Shown here: positions 45,986 through 54,710 of the stretch, piece after piece | Layout: every line of letters starts with the position of its first letter | Numbering within the stretch: position 1 is the first letter of the stretch | NCBI RefSeq assembly: GCF_007197755.1 | Contig: NZ_CP041636.1 | Coordinates: 124,001 to 188,000, forward strand | Source: Ferrovibrio terrae | Lineage (GTDB): Bacteria > Pseudomonadota > Alphaproteobacteria > Ferrovibrionales > Ferrovibrionaceae | Length of the DNA stretch: 64,000 nucleotides | Reading direction: 5' to 3' | Notes under the pieces: generated by a model | Seen by the model: the letters and a program-made list of their open reading frames with translations, nothing else | Told to the model about the DNA's origin: nothing | The model's database searches: none | Translations under genes and position numbers: made by a program

Positions 45986-46846
45986 TCAGGCCGCGTGGGT
46001 GTGGTCGTGGTCGTGTTTCTGACCCGTACCATGATCATGGCCGTGATCATGGCCGTGATGATGACCATGATCCGGGGATGGATGCTCATGGGGCAGACAC
46101 AGCGCGGCGTCCTCATCCCAGGATTCTGCCATCTGGCGCGCGGCCAGCTGGTTTTCCGGCGTCAGCACATCTTCAATCCTGCCCCAGGCGATCAGCCGGC
46201 GCGCCAGATAGACGGCATCGGGGAAATGCTGCCGCACCATCTCGAAATCATGCAGCACGGCAATCACCGTGCGCTTCTCGGCATGCCAGCGGCGCAGCAG
46301 CGCCAGCAGGTCGGCAATGGTGCGGGCATCGAGGGCATTGAAGGGCTCATCCAGCAGGATGACGCGCGCATCCTGCACCAGCACGCGGGCAAACAGCGCG
46401 CGCTGCGCCTGGCCGATGGAGAGCGTGCCGAGCGGGCGCTGCTCGAAGCCTTCGAGGCCGACGGCGCTGAGCGCGGCACGCGCCGCCTCGATACCCTGTT
46501 TGCCGATACGGCCGAACGCGCCGGCGCGCTGCCAGTGGCCGAGCAGCACCAGTTCCAGCACCGAGATCGGAAAGCTGCGGTCGAGGCTGGACTGCTGCGG
46601 CAGGAAGGCGATGTCGCGCTGCTTCAGCGGGCCGCGCTCGATACGGCCTTCGGCGATGGGCATCTGGCCGACGATGGCTTTCAGCAAGGTGGATTTGCCC
46701 GCGCCATTCGGGCCGAGGATGGCGGTGAGCGAGCCGGGCGCGAACCGCCCGCTGACATGATGCACGGCCGGATGGCGGTCATAGGCGACCGTCACGTCTT
46801 TCAAAGTGATTTCGCCAGCCACAGCTGCAGATGCAATGCGACTCAT
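45986..46846 (-). CDS. znuC: Zinc ABC transporter ATP-binding protein
   Basis: A 286-residue ATPase. The Walker A loop is GPNGAGKSTLLKA, the signature LSIGQAQRALFARVL, Walker B VILLDEP and the H-loop VLHDFEMV. The last 35 residues are a His/Asp tail (HGHHHGHDHGHDHG and more) likely to bind zinc, a feature of ZnuC rather than manganese importers. ATG 46846 is chosen because it overlaps by four bases (ATGA) the stop of a small upstream gene; a GTG at 46870 would read into that gene. Confidence 0.93.
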   Translation of the reverse strand: MSRIASAAVAGEITLKDVTVAYDRHPAVHHVSGRFAPGSLTAILGPNGAGKSTLLKAIVGQMPIAEGRIERGPLKQRDIAFLPQQSSLDRSFPISVLELVLLGHWQRAGAFGRIGKQGIEAARAALSAVGLEGFEQRPLGTLSIGQAQRALFARVLVQDARVILLDEPFNALDARTIADLLALLRRWHAEKRTVIAVLHDFEMVRQHFPDAVYLARRLIAWGRIEDVLTPENQLAARQMAESWDEDAALCLPHEHPSPDHGHHHGHDHGHDHGTGQKHDHDHTHAA

Positions 46847-46992
46847 GGCCCGGCGCTCCCCACGGCCCACCAGATCGCGGCCCAGAGCAGGCCCAGCACC
46901 GGCAACAGCGCAGCCATGCGCAGCCCGATGCCGGCCGTCAGAACGGCAATCGGCAGATCGAAGACGGCGGGCTTTGGCTGGCGGGTCGGCAT
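46843..46992 (-). CDS. Small membrane protein at the head of the znu operon
   Basis: A 49-residue gene, too short for most gene finders, lying between the Zur-like operator and znuC. It encodes a cytoplasmic-looking start MPTRQPKPAVFDLP, then one or two hydrophobic stretches (IAVLTAGIGLRMAALLPVLG and LLWAAIWWAVG). Its TGA overlaps the znuC ATG, so translation is coupled. The position directly behind the operator argues for a real gene of the zinc regulon. It could be a small modulator of the ZnuBC complex, which is inference. Confidence 0.65.
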   Translation of the reverse strand: MPTRQPKPAVFDLPIAVLTAGIGLRMAALLPVLGLLWAAIWWAVGSAGP

Positions 46993-47009
46993 GGGTTTCG
47001 GCCTCAAGA

Positions 47010-47024
47010 TGTTATTTTATAACA
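47010..47024. promoter_or_regulatory. Zur-like operator
   Basis: TGTTATTTTATAACA is a 15-base palindrome of the Zur/Fur type (TGTTAT-N3-ATAACA) and continues into ATATG on one side. It stands 18 bases upstream of the small gene that heads the znu operon, in a stretch far richer in A and T than its surroundings. Confidence 0.8.
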
Positions 47025-47141
47025 TATGGTATTCACCTCCCGTCAACCCGCCATGCCCTAAACCGGTCACATTCGGCTGCCACACCGCCGCAATCGCCGG
47101 TGTGGCCGGCACTTTTTGTTGAAAATCGAGTTCGTTACGCC

Positions 47142-49268
47142 ATGGCCCGTTCGCCACGCCGCAGCACTGCCCCCAAAAAATCCACCTCGTCCCGAAATAA
47201 AGGGCGGACTGGCTGGCTGAAACGCCTGTTCCCGATCTCGCAGTCCGGCAGCCTGCTCGGCCGTATCGGTGCCCTGGCAGCGGTGGTGGCGATCTGGGGC
47301 GCCGTCGTGCTGGGCGGACTGATTGCCTGGTATGCCTACGACCTGCCGGATTTCGACGAGCTCTATATCGTCGAGCGCAAAAGCTCGGTGACGCTGAAGG
47401 CCGCCGACGGCATGGTGCTGGCCACCTATGGCGATCTCTATGGCGAGCATCAGCCGCTGAAATCCCTGCCGCCGCAGCTGCCGCAGGCGCTGATCGCCAC
47501 CGAGGACCGCCGCTTCTATTCGCATTTCGGCATCGATCCGATCGGCCTGGCCCGCGCGGCCTATGCCAACCTGCGCGCCGGCCGCACCGTGCAGGGCGGC
47601 TCGACCCTGACGCAGCAGCTGGCCAAGAATGTGTTCCTGACGCCGAACCGCACGCTGAAACGCAAAGTGCAGGAACTGATGCTCGCCTTCCGGCTTGAGC
47701 ACAGATTCAGCAAGGACCAGATCCTGGAGATGTATTTCAACCGCGTCTATTTCGGCGCGGGTGCCTATGGCGTTGAAGCCGCCGCACAGCGCTTTTTCGA
47801 CAAGCCGGCCGCCAAGCTGTCGCTGGGTGAAAGCGCCATGCTGGTCGGCCTGCTGAAGGCGCCATCGAAGCTGGCGCCGACCGGCAATATCAAGTCGGCG
47901 CAGAGCCGCGCGGCGCAGGTGCTGCGCAACATGGCCGACGCCGGCTACATCACGCCGGAAACCGCCGAGGCCGCGATTGCCAAGCCGACACAGCTGGCGC
48001 GGTCCCGACTGCCGCTGCCCAATGCGCGCTATTTCGCCGACTGGGCGGTGGAAGAGGTCTATCAGCTGGTCGGCCGCGACCATACCGATCTCACCGTCTA
48101 CACCACGCTGGACAGCCGCCTGCAGGCCGGCGCCGAACGCTCGGTCGATACCGTGCTGGACCGCGAGGGCGAGAAACAGGATGTCCGCCAGGGCGCTCTG
48201 GTGGCGCTGGCGCCCGACGGCGCGGTGCGTGCCATGGTCGGCGGCCGTGACTATATCGACAGCAGCTTCAACCGCGCGACACAGGCACGCCGTCAGCCCG
48301 GTTCGGCCTTCAAGCCGATCGTCTTCCTCACCGCTCTGGAACAGGGCATCCGGCCCGATGATCAGTTCGTTGACGGACCGATTGAGATCAGCGGCTGGAA
48401 GCCGCGCAATTACGACGGCCAGTATCATGGCACCATGACGCTGCGCGAGGCCGCGGCACGCTCGATCAACACCATCGCCGTGCAGGTGGATGAAAAGGTT
48501 GGCCGCGACAAGGTGATCGAGACCGCGCGACGCCTGGGGATAACCAGCGATCTGAAGCCGCATCCCTCGCTTGCGCTTGGAGCATTTGAAGTCGGCGTAC
48601 TAGAATTGACCGCTGCATATGCCGCTTTCGTGAATGGCGGTTATGCGGTACAGCCTTACGGCGTGATCGAGATCCGCGATGCACAGAACAATGTTCTGTT
48701 CCGTCGCCAGGACGGGGGGGCTTACGCGCATATGATCGGCGGGGAAACGCTGGGCGATCTCAACGACCTGCTGCGCGGCGTGGTCGAAACCGGCACCGGC
48801 CGGGCCGCCCGCATCGGCCGTCCGGCGGCCGGCAAGACCGGCACGACTTCCGATTACCGCGATGCATGGTTTGTCGGCTACACGCCCGACCTGATCACCT
48901 CTGTCTGGGTCGGCAACGACGACAATTCGCCCACGAAGAAAGTCAGCGGCTCCGGCCTGCCCGCGCAGATCTGGAAAGGCTTCATGACCGACGCGCTGAA
49001 AGGCCGTCCGGCCAGCGAGCTGCCGCAGGCGCCGAGCCGCAACTTCAACCTGCCCTCGCTGTGGGATCGCATCGTCGGCTCATTCGGCGGCGCCACGCCG
49101 GCACAGGCGCGGCCGTCATCGCCGGTGCCGCCACCGCCGCGCAGCCATATCGAACCGGCAGCGCCTGCCGCCAACGACCCCGACGCGCGGCCTGCGCTGC
49201 CGCAGCAGGGCCAGAGCACCGAACCGCAGATGATCTGGCAGGTCGGTCCGCAGCCGGTGCGCCAGTGA
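47142..49268 (+). CDS. Penicillin-binding protein 1A-type bifunctional peptidoglycan synthase
   Basis: A 708-residue class A PBP with glycosyltransferase and transpeptidase activities. A basic cytoplasmic tail and one anchor helix (GALAAVVAIWGAVVLGGLIAWYA) precede the GT51 domain with ATEDRRFYSHFGID and GGSTLTQQLAKNVFL. The transpeptidase domain has SAFK in RRQPGSAFKPIV (nucleophilic Ser), SIN in ARSINTIA and KTGTT. The C-terminus is a Pro/Ala-rich disordered tail. ATG 47142 (MARSPRRSTAPKKST) is chosen; codons upstream are a shadow. It is divergent from the znu operon. Confidence 0.93.
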   Translation: MARSPRRSTAPKKSTSSRNKGRTGWLKRLFPISQSGSLLGRIGALAAVVAIWGAVVLGGLIAWYAYDLPDFDELYIVERKSSVTLKAADGMVLATYGDLYGEHQPLKSLPPQLPQALIATEDRRFYSHFGIDPIGLARAAYANLRAGRTVQGGSTLTQQLAKNVFLTPNRTLKRKVQELMLAFRLEHRFSKDQILEMYFNRVYFGAGAYGVEAAAQRFFDKPAAKLSLGESAMLVGLLKAPSKLAPTGNIKSAQSRAAQVLRNMADAGYITPETAEAAIAKPTQLARSRLPLPNARYFADWAVEEVYQLVGRDHTDLTVYTTLDSRLQAGAERSVDTVLDREGEKQDVRQGALVALAPDGAVRAMVGGRDYIDSSFNRATQARRQPGSAFKPIVFLTALEQGIRPDDQFVDGPIEISGWKPRNYDGQYHGTMTLREAAARSINTIAVQVDEKVGRDKVIETARRLGITSDLKPHPSLALGAFEVGVLELTAAYAAFVNGGYAVQPYGVIEIRDAQNNVLFRRQDGGAYAHMIGGETLGDLNDLLRGVVETGTGRAARIGRPAAGKTGTTSDYRDAWFVGYTPDLITSVWVGNDDNSPTKKVSGSGLPAQIWKGFMTDALKGRPASELPQAPSRNFNLPSLWDRIVGSFGGATPAQARPSSPVPPPPRSHIEPAAPAANDPDARPALPQQGQSTEPQMIWQVGPQPVRQ

Positions 49269-49272
49269 CGGT

Positions 49273-50310
49273 GTGCCTGTGAAACGTCTTCGGCTGGCCG
49301 GCCTGCTGCTCGTGTTGGGCTTCGGCATCGCCGATGCCCGGGCCGAAGGTGTCGTGAACCAGCAGATCAGCTTCACCTCCAATGATGGCGCGGTACTGGC
49401 CGGAACGCTGACCCTGCCCGGCGGCATGGTGGAGAAAGTGCCGGCGCTGGTGCTGCTGCAGGGCAGTGGCCCGACCGATCGCGACGGCAACCAGCCGCCG
49501 GTGATGCGCACCGACCTGTTGCGCCAGCTGGCCGAGGGCCTGGCGCAGAAAGGCATCGCCACACTGCGCTACGACAAGCGCGGCATGCACGCCAATGCCG
49601 CCGGGCTCCCCGTTGATCCGAAAGACTATGCCGACTATTTCGCCTGGCAGCGTTTCGTCGACGATGCTTACGCCGCCTACGCCTTCCTGCGCTCGCAATC
49701 GAGCGTCGATCTCAACAAGGTCGGCCTCGCGGGGCATTCCGAGGGCGGCATGATCACGCTCGACCTCGCCCATCGCCTGCAGGAGCGCGAGAAGCCGGTC
49801 GCGCTGGTGCTGCTCGCGACCGCCGGCCGGCCGCTCGACGCGATCGTGCGCGAGCAGCTTGAACGCCAGCTCGGCGCGCTGAAGCCGCCACAGAAGCGCG
49901 CCTTCCTCGCCGAGAACGACCGCGTGGTGCAGGCGATCCGCGATACCGGCAAGGTGCCGGAGAAACTGCCGCAGGCGCTGAACGGGCTCTATCCGGTCTA
50001 CAGCGGGCCGTTCTGGCAGGCGCAGCTCAGGCTCGATCCCGCCGAACTGGCGCGTCGCTATGCCGGCCCGGTGCTGCTGGTGCAGGGCGATGCCGATATC
50101 CAGATCTCGGCCGAACGCGATGCCGTGGCGCTGGACCGCGCGCTGCAGGCGCGCAGCAGCGACGACCACACGCTGATCCTGCTGCCGCGCACCAGCCACA
50201 ATCTGAAGAGCATGCAGGATGCCAAGGATCCAGGCTATGCCGGCGAGATCGATCCGGCGCTGACCGAGCGCATTGCCGTCTGGCTGCTCAGCAAGACCGT
50301 GACGCCTTAG
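49273..50310 (+). CDS. Secreted alpha/beta hydrolase
   Basis: A 345-residue serine hydrolase with a signal peptide (RLAGLLLVLGFGIADARAEG). The nucleophile elbow GHSEGG at GLAGHSEGGMITLDL, the oxyanion region LLQGSGPTDRDGN and a final His in LPRTSHNLKS give a likely Ser-Asp-His triad. It resembles periplasmic esterase/peptidase-like proteins annotated as YkfD/BAAT-like hydrolases. The start is GTG 49273, four bases after the PBP stop, or GTG 49279 (MKRLRLAG). The link to the PBP is by position only. Confidence 0.83.
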   Translation: MPVKRLRLAGLLLVLGFGIADARAEGVVNQQISFTSNDGAVLAGTLTLPGGMVEKVPALVLLQGSGPTDRDGNQPPVMRTDLLRQLAEGLAQKGIATLRYDKRGMHANAAGLPVDPKDYADYFAWQRFVDDAYAAYAFLRSQSSVDLNKVGLAGHSEGGMITLDLAHRLQEREKPVALVLLATAGRPLDAIVREQLERQLGALKPPQKRAFLAENDRVVQAIRDTGKVPEKLPQALNGLYPVYSGPFWQAQLRLDPAELARRYAGPVLLVQGDADIQISAERDAVALDRALQARSSDDHTLILLPRTSHNLKSMQDAKDPGYAGEIDPALTERIAVWLLSKTVTP

Positions 50311-51539
50311 GCTTCCGGAGTCCGCGCCAGCCGCCGCACGATCAGCAGGTAGCTCAGCAGCGTGCCGGTGCCCATGCCGGCCACCGCCAGGCTGAGCGGC
50401 AGCGCCGTATCGTTCAGCGCATGGCCCACGATGATCCCGGCAAAGGCGCCTACACTCATCTGCACAAAGCCCATCAGCGACGCCGCCGCCCCCGCCATCT
50501 GCGGAAACGGCTGCAGCGCACCGGCCTGGCCCTGCGGCATGGTGAGGCCGAGCCCCAGGGTGAACAGCATCATCGGGCCGATCAGGCTGAACCAGTGCCA
50601 CGTCAGCGCCGCCATCCAGGCCCAGCCCTGCAGCGCCAGCATGAGCAGGCCGCCGGCCGCGCAGGACGCCGCGCCGAGGCCAAGCATGGCATTGACGCCG
50701 AAACGGATGGTAAAGCGCGTGCCGATGAAGCCGCCGATCAGGTAGCCGATCACGATCAGCAGGAAGCACAAACCGAATTCGGTCGGCCCGACGCCGAAGA
50801 CGCGATCGAGCGTGAACGACGAGGCCGAGATGAAGCTGAACATGCCGCCATAGGAAAAGGCGATGCAAAGCACGTAGCCGCGGAACCGTGCATGTCGCGC
50901 CAGGATGCCGAAGTTGCGCAGCATCGGGCCGGGCCGCATCGCCTGCGGATTGATATGCCGGTTGCTTTCGGCCAGGAAGAACAGCACGCAGACGCCAAGT
51001 GCTGCCCCGGTCAGCGCCATGGCGATGAAGTTTGCCTGCCAGCCGAACCAGTCATGCAGATAGCCACCCAGGATCGGCGCCACTGCCGGGGTCAGACCCA
51101 GCGTCATCGCCATCATGGAGAGTGCGCGGGCCGCAGCAGCCCCTTCATAGAGATCGCGTGCGATGGCACGCCCCAGCACCACACCGGCGCAGGCGCCGAG
51201 TGCCTGGACGAAGCGCCACAGGATCAGCCATTCGACACTGCCGGCAAAAGCGCAGGCGATCGAGGCCAGCGTATAGAGCGCCACCCCGGCCAGCAGCACC
51301 CGCCGGCGGCCGAAACGATCCGACAGCGGGCCATAGACCAGCTGCATCACGGCGAAGCCGGCCAGAAACGCGCTCAGCGTGAGCTGTACGGTCGCCATGT
51401 CGCTGCCATACAGCCCGACCAGGACCGGCAGCGACGGCAGATACATGTCGGTACTGAGCGGCCCGAGCGCGGTGGCGCAGCCGAGCAGGATCACCAGCGC
51501 AGTCGAGTCGCGCGCCAGCGGTCGCCGCGGGTTTGTCAT
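50307..51539 (-). CDS. Bcr/CflA family multidrug efflux MFS transporter
   Basis: A 410-residue 12-helix (DHA1) drug:proton antiporter. The family hallmark STDMYLPSLPVL sits in helix 1, followed by the loop YGPLSDRFGRRRVLLAG and the motif VQALGACAGVVLGRAIARDLYE. Substrates of such pumps include bicyclomycin, chloramphenicol or dipeptides; specificity is not predictable here. The stop overlaps the stop of the convergent hydrolase. It is followed upstream, on the same strand, by the YgjP-like gene six bases away. Confidence 0.9.
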   Translation of the reverse strand: MTNPRRPLARDSTALVILLGCATALGPLSTDMYLPSLPVLVGLYGSDMATVQLTLSAFLAGFAVMQLVYGPLSDRFGRRRVLLAGVALYTLASIACAFAGSVEWLILWRFVQALGACAGVVLGRAIARDLYEGAAAARALSMMAMTLGLTPAVAPILGGYLHDWFGWQANFIAMALTGAALGVCVLFFLAESNRHINPQAMRPGPMLRNFGILARHARFRGYVLCIAFSYGGMFSFISASSFTLDRVFGVGPTEFGLCFLLIVIGYLIGGFIGTRFTIRFGVNAMLGLGAASCAAGGLLMLALQGWAWMAALTWHWFSLIGPMMLFTLGLGLTMPQGQAGALQPFPQMAGAAASLMGFVQMSVGAFAGIIVGHALNDTALPLSLAVAGMGTGTLLSYLLIVRRLARTPEA

Positions 51540-51545
51540 GTCCGG

Positions 51546-52283
51546 TCAGCCGTGCAGATGCAGGGCGGCGCCATGGCGCCGCAGCCATGCGCGCGCGGAG
51601 CGCAGATCCTGTTCGCTGCCCAGCAGGCGCGCGCAGAGCGACCAGAAAGCCACGCTGTGGTCCATATGCTTGAGATGCGCCACTTCATGCGCCACCAGGT
51701 AGCGCCCGATCGCCGGCGGTGCCAGCAGCAGCCGCCAGGAAAAGGACAGGTTGCCATGCGCCGAGCAGCTGCCCCAGCGGCTCTGGGTGTCGCGCACGGT
51801 GACGCGCCGCACCTGCACGCCGATGCTGGCGGCCATGTCGTGGGCGGTCGCCCCGAATTCCTCGCGTGCCCGGCGCTTGAGCCAGTCGCGCAGGCGGCGC
51901 GGCAGATGCTCGCTGCGACCGGTGACATGGATTTCGTCCTGCTCCAGCCAGACCCCGCCGCGACCGGAGGGCCGGTGGCGGATGATGTGCGGCGCACCAT
52001 AAAGCGGAAGGACCGCGCCATCACGCCAAGGCTGGCTTTCCGGTCTTTCTTCCTGCCGGGCCATGATCCAGTCGACCTGCTCGGTGACGAATTGCTGGCC
52101 GGATTTGAGGCTGGCCCGAGTCGGCAGCACCAGGATGACCGCACCATCCCTGGGCATTACACGCAGCAGCATACGCCGCGCCCGGGAATCACGCTTCACT
52201 AGAAACGGAAAGCTCTGTGCGCCGACCGTCAGGCTGTCAGAACCAATTTCTACAGCCGAACTGGCAGAATAAGGCTTGGTCAA
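51546..52283 (-). CDS. YgjP/M48-like zinc metallopeptidase (DUF45)
   Basis: A protein of about 245 residues with the catalytic HExxH in VAHEVAHLKHMDHSVAFW and the family-specific DTQSRWGSCSAHGNLSFSWRL. The N-terminal half is beta-rich. Members are thought to be soluble peptidases; the substrate is unknown. The start is uncertain: no good ATG exists, TTG at 52283 follows a GGGCGGG site, and an earlier TTG at 52313 would overlap the Pho-box-like site of ugpB, so the shorter form is preferred. It probably shares a transcript with the Bcr pump. Confidence 0.85.
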   Translation of the reverse strand: MTKPYSASSAVEIGSDSLTVGAQSFPFLVKRDSRARRMLLRVMPRDGAVILVLPTRASLKSGQQFVTEQVDWIMARQEERPESQPWRDGAVLPLYGAPHIIRHRPSGRGGVWLEQDEIHVTGRSEHLPRRLRDWLKRRAREEFGATAHDMAASIGVQVRRVTVRDTQSRWGSCSAHGNLSFSWRLLLAPPAIGRYLVAHEVAHLKHMDHSVAFWSLCARLLGSEQDLRSARAWLRRHGAALHLHG

Positions 52284-52292
52284 TACCCGCCC

Positions 52293-52315
52293 CTTGTCAT
52301 ATAACCGTAACAAAT
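52293..52315 (+). promoter_or_regulatory. Pho-box-like site upstream of ugpB
   Basis: CTTGTCATATAACCGTAACA contains two PhoB-type half repeats (TTGTCAT and CCGTAACA) spaced 11 bases apart, about 90 bases upstream of ugpB. ugp operons are classical Pho-regulon members, which makes the weak match meaningful. Confidence 0.5.
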
Positions 52316-52402
52316 CTTACGTGCGAACGTCATCGTAGGAACCATAAAAACGTCGGCCACCCCCGACTCAGGGCGGATTTCTTTAGCACCGGAGACTGAA
52401 CA

Positions 52403-53752
52403 ATGAAATCGACAGGGAAACTCGCGCGTACTGCGCTCGCGCTGCTGGCCGGATCGGCCATAGCGATCAGCGCCTCGGGCGCGTGGGCGCAGGCAAAGGA
52501 CAATCGCATCGAGCTGCAATGGTGGCATGCGATGACCGGCGCGCTGAATGAGCGGGTCAACGAGATCGCCGAAGGCTTCAACAAGGGCCAGGACAAGTAC
52601 AAGATCGTTGCCGTCAACAAGGGCAGCTATCCTGAAACCCTGACCGCCGCCATGGCCGCTTTCCGCGCCGGCAAGGGCCCGCATATCGTGCAGGTCTTCG
52701 AAGTCGGTACTGGCACGATGATGGCCTCGCGCGCCGCGATCAAGCCGGTGCACGAACTGATGTCGCAGAACGGCTACAAGTTCGATCCGGGTTCCTACAT
52801 CAGCGCGGTGACGGGCTATTACAGCACTTCGGACGGCAAGATGCTGTCCTATCCGTTCAATTCGTCGACGCCGGTGATGTATTACAACAAGGACGCCTTC
52901 GAGAAGGCCGGCCTTGACCCGAACAAGCCGCCGAAGACCTGGCAGGAATTCGACCCGATCCTGAAGAAGCTGAAGGCTTCGGGCAGCACCTGCCCGTTCC
53001 AGAGCAACTGGCAGACCTGGGTGCAGCTGGAGAATTTCTCGGCGCTGCATAACGTGCCCTTCGCCAGCAAGTCGAACGGCTTCGATGGCTTCGACACCGA
53101 GCTGCAGTTCAATACCCCGCTGCATGTGCGCCACATCACCCAGCTGCAGACCTGGATGAAGGAAGGCCTGATGGTGTATGGCGGCCGCAAGAACGAGGCG
53201 AACGCCAAGTTCGTGTCGGGCGAATGCGCCATCCACATGGAAAGCTCGGCCGGTTATGCCACCTTCGCCCGCGGCGCCAAGTTCAAGTGGGGCATCTCGA
53301 TGCTGCCGTACTACAGCGACGTGGCCGGCGCACCGCAGAACTCGATCATCGGCGGCGCTTCGCTGTGGGTGCTCGGCAAGCACAAGCCTGAGGAATACAA
53401 GGGCGTGGCCCAGTTCTTCGATTACCTGACCTCGACCGAGAACCAGGTCTGGTGGCACAAGGTGACCGGCTACCTGCCGATCACCCCGATGTCGTATGAA
53501 GCCACCAAGCAGCAGGGCTTCTACGCCGCCAATCCGGGCACCGACACCTCGGTACAGCAGATGATGCTGAAGACCCCGACCAACAACTCCAAGGGCCTGC
53601 GCCTGGGCAACTTCGTGCAGATCCGCGACGTGATGGACGAAGAACTCGAAGCCGTCTGGTCGGGCAAGAAGTCGCCCAAGGAAGCTCTCGACACTGCCGT
53701 GGAGCGTGGCAATCGCCTGCTCCGCCAGTTCGAGCGCGACGCCAAGCGTTAA
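52403..53752 (+). CDS. ugpB: Glycerol-3-phosphate ABC transporter substrate-binding protein
   Basis: A 449-residue periplasmic binding protein with a signal peptide (LALLAGSAIAISASGAWAQA). The start of the mature chain IELQWWHAMTGALNERVNEI, then VNKGSYPETLTAAMAAFRAG and FNSSTPVMYYNKDAF, identify it as UgpB rather than a general sugar binder. It captures sn-glycerol-3-phosphate or glycerophosphodiesters for phosphate and carbon. It is first in ugpBAEC and separated from ugpA by a terminator-like hairpin that would give more binding protein than permease. Confidence 0.94.
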   Translation: MKSTGKLARTALALLAGSAIAISASGAWAQAKDNRIELQWWHAMTGALNERVNEIAEGFNKGQDKYKIVAVNKGSYPETLTAAMAAFRAGKGPHIVQVFEVGTGTMMASRAAIKPVHELMSQNGYKFDPGSYISAVTGYYSTSDGKMLSYPFNSSTPVMYYNKDAFEKAGLDPNKPPKTWQEFDPILKKLKASGSTCPFQSNWQTWVQLENFSALHNVPFASKSNGFDGFDTELQFNTPLHVRHITQLQTWMKEGLMVYGGRKNEANAKFVSGECAIHMESSAGYATFARGAKFKWGISMLPYYSDVAGAPQNSIIGGASLWVLGKHKPEEYKGVAQFFDYLTSTENQVWWHKVTGYLPITPMSYEATKQQGFYAANPGTDTSVQQMMLKTPTNNSKGLRLGNFVQIRDVMDEELEAVWSGKKSPKEALDTAVERGNRLLRQFERDAKR

Positions 53753-53782
53753 TAGTGAGCTGATTCGACCCTCTTAACGGAA

Positions 53783-53820
53783 GCCCGCGCCTTGACTTTA
53801 CAGGGCGCGGGCTTTTCTTT
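53783..53820 (+). terminator. Hairpin terminator between ugpB and ugpA
   Basis: GCCCGCGCC and GGCGCGGGC form a nine-base stem followed by TTTTCTTT, 30 bases past ugpB and 8 bases before ugpA. Partial read-through would feed the permease genes. Confidence 0.85.
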
Positions 53821-53828
53821 GGCGCACC

Positions 53829-54710
53829 ATGGAAAAACGAGTCGTCTTTCATAATCGCTATCTGCCGTATCTGCTGGTCGCTCCGCAGATCGCGATTACC
53901 ATCGTCTTCTTCTTCTGGCCGGCCAGCCAGGCCGTCGTGCAGTCGCTGCTGCGCGAGGACGCCTTCGGCATCACCAGCCATTTCGTCGGCCTGGAGAATT
54001 TCATCATCCTCTTCGAGGATGAGTACTATGCAAATTCCTTCAAGATCACCGCGATTTTCAGCACGCTGGTCACCACCATCGGCCTGAGCCTGTCGCTGCT
54101 GCTCGCCGTGACGGCCGACCGCCTGGTGCGCGGCACGACCCTCTACAAGACCCTGCTGATCTGGCCCTATGCCGTAGCGCCCGCCGTTGCCGGTGCGCTC
54201 TGGGGCTTCGTCTTCCTGCCCGGCCCGGGCATCTTCGCCTGGCTGCTGCTGCAGGCCGGCGTCGACTGGAACTTCCACCTCAACGGCAATCAGGCGATGT
54301 TCGTCGTCGTCGTTGCCGCGACCTGGAAACAGATTTCCTACAATTTCCTGTTCTTCCTGGCAGGGCTGCAGTCGATCCCGAAATCGCTGATCGAAGCGGC
54401 CGCTATCGACGGCGCCGGCCCGATCCGCCGCTTCTGGACCGTGGTCTTCCCGCTGCTGTCGCCCACGCTGTTCTTCCTCGTGGTGGTCAACGTGGTTTAC
54501 GCCTTCTTCGAAACCTTTGGCGTGATCCATTCGCTGACCCGCGGCGGCCCCGCCAAATCAACCGAAATCCTGGTCTATAAGGTCTGGTATGACGGCTTCG
54601 AGGCGCAGGACCTTGGCGGCTCGGCGGCCCAGTCGGTGATCCTGATGGTCATCGTGATCGCCCTGACCGTCGTTCAGTTCCGCTACATCGAGCGCAAGGT
54701 TCACTACTGA
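53829..54710 (+). CDS. ugpA: Glycerol-3-phosphate ABC transporter permease UgpA
   Basis: A 293-residue permease with six helices. The EAA loop that docks the ATPase is [22 protein letters not shown]. The N-terminus [20 protein letters not shown] matches UgpA of proteobacteria. It forms a heterodimer with UgpE. The stop and the ugpE start share one base (TGATG). Confidence 0.94.
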   Translation: MEKRVVFHNRYLPYLLVAPQIAITIVFFFWPASQAVVQSLLREDAFGITSHFVGLENFIILFEDEYYANSFKITAIFSTLVTTIGLSLSLLLAVTADRLVRGTTLYKTLLIWPYAVAPAVAGALWGFVFLPGPGIFAWLLLQAGVDWNFHLNGNQAMFVVVVAATWKQISYNFLFFLAGLQSIPKSLIEAAAIDGAGPIRRFWTVVFPLLSPTLFFLVVVNVVYAFFETFGVIHSLTRGGPAKSTEILVYKVWYDGFEAQDLGGSAAQSVILMVIVIALTVVQFRYIERKVHY

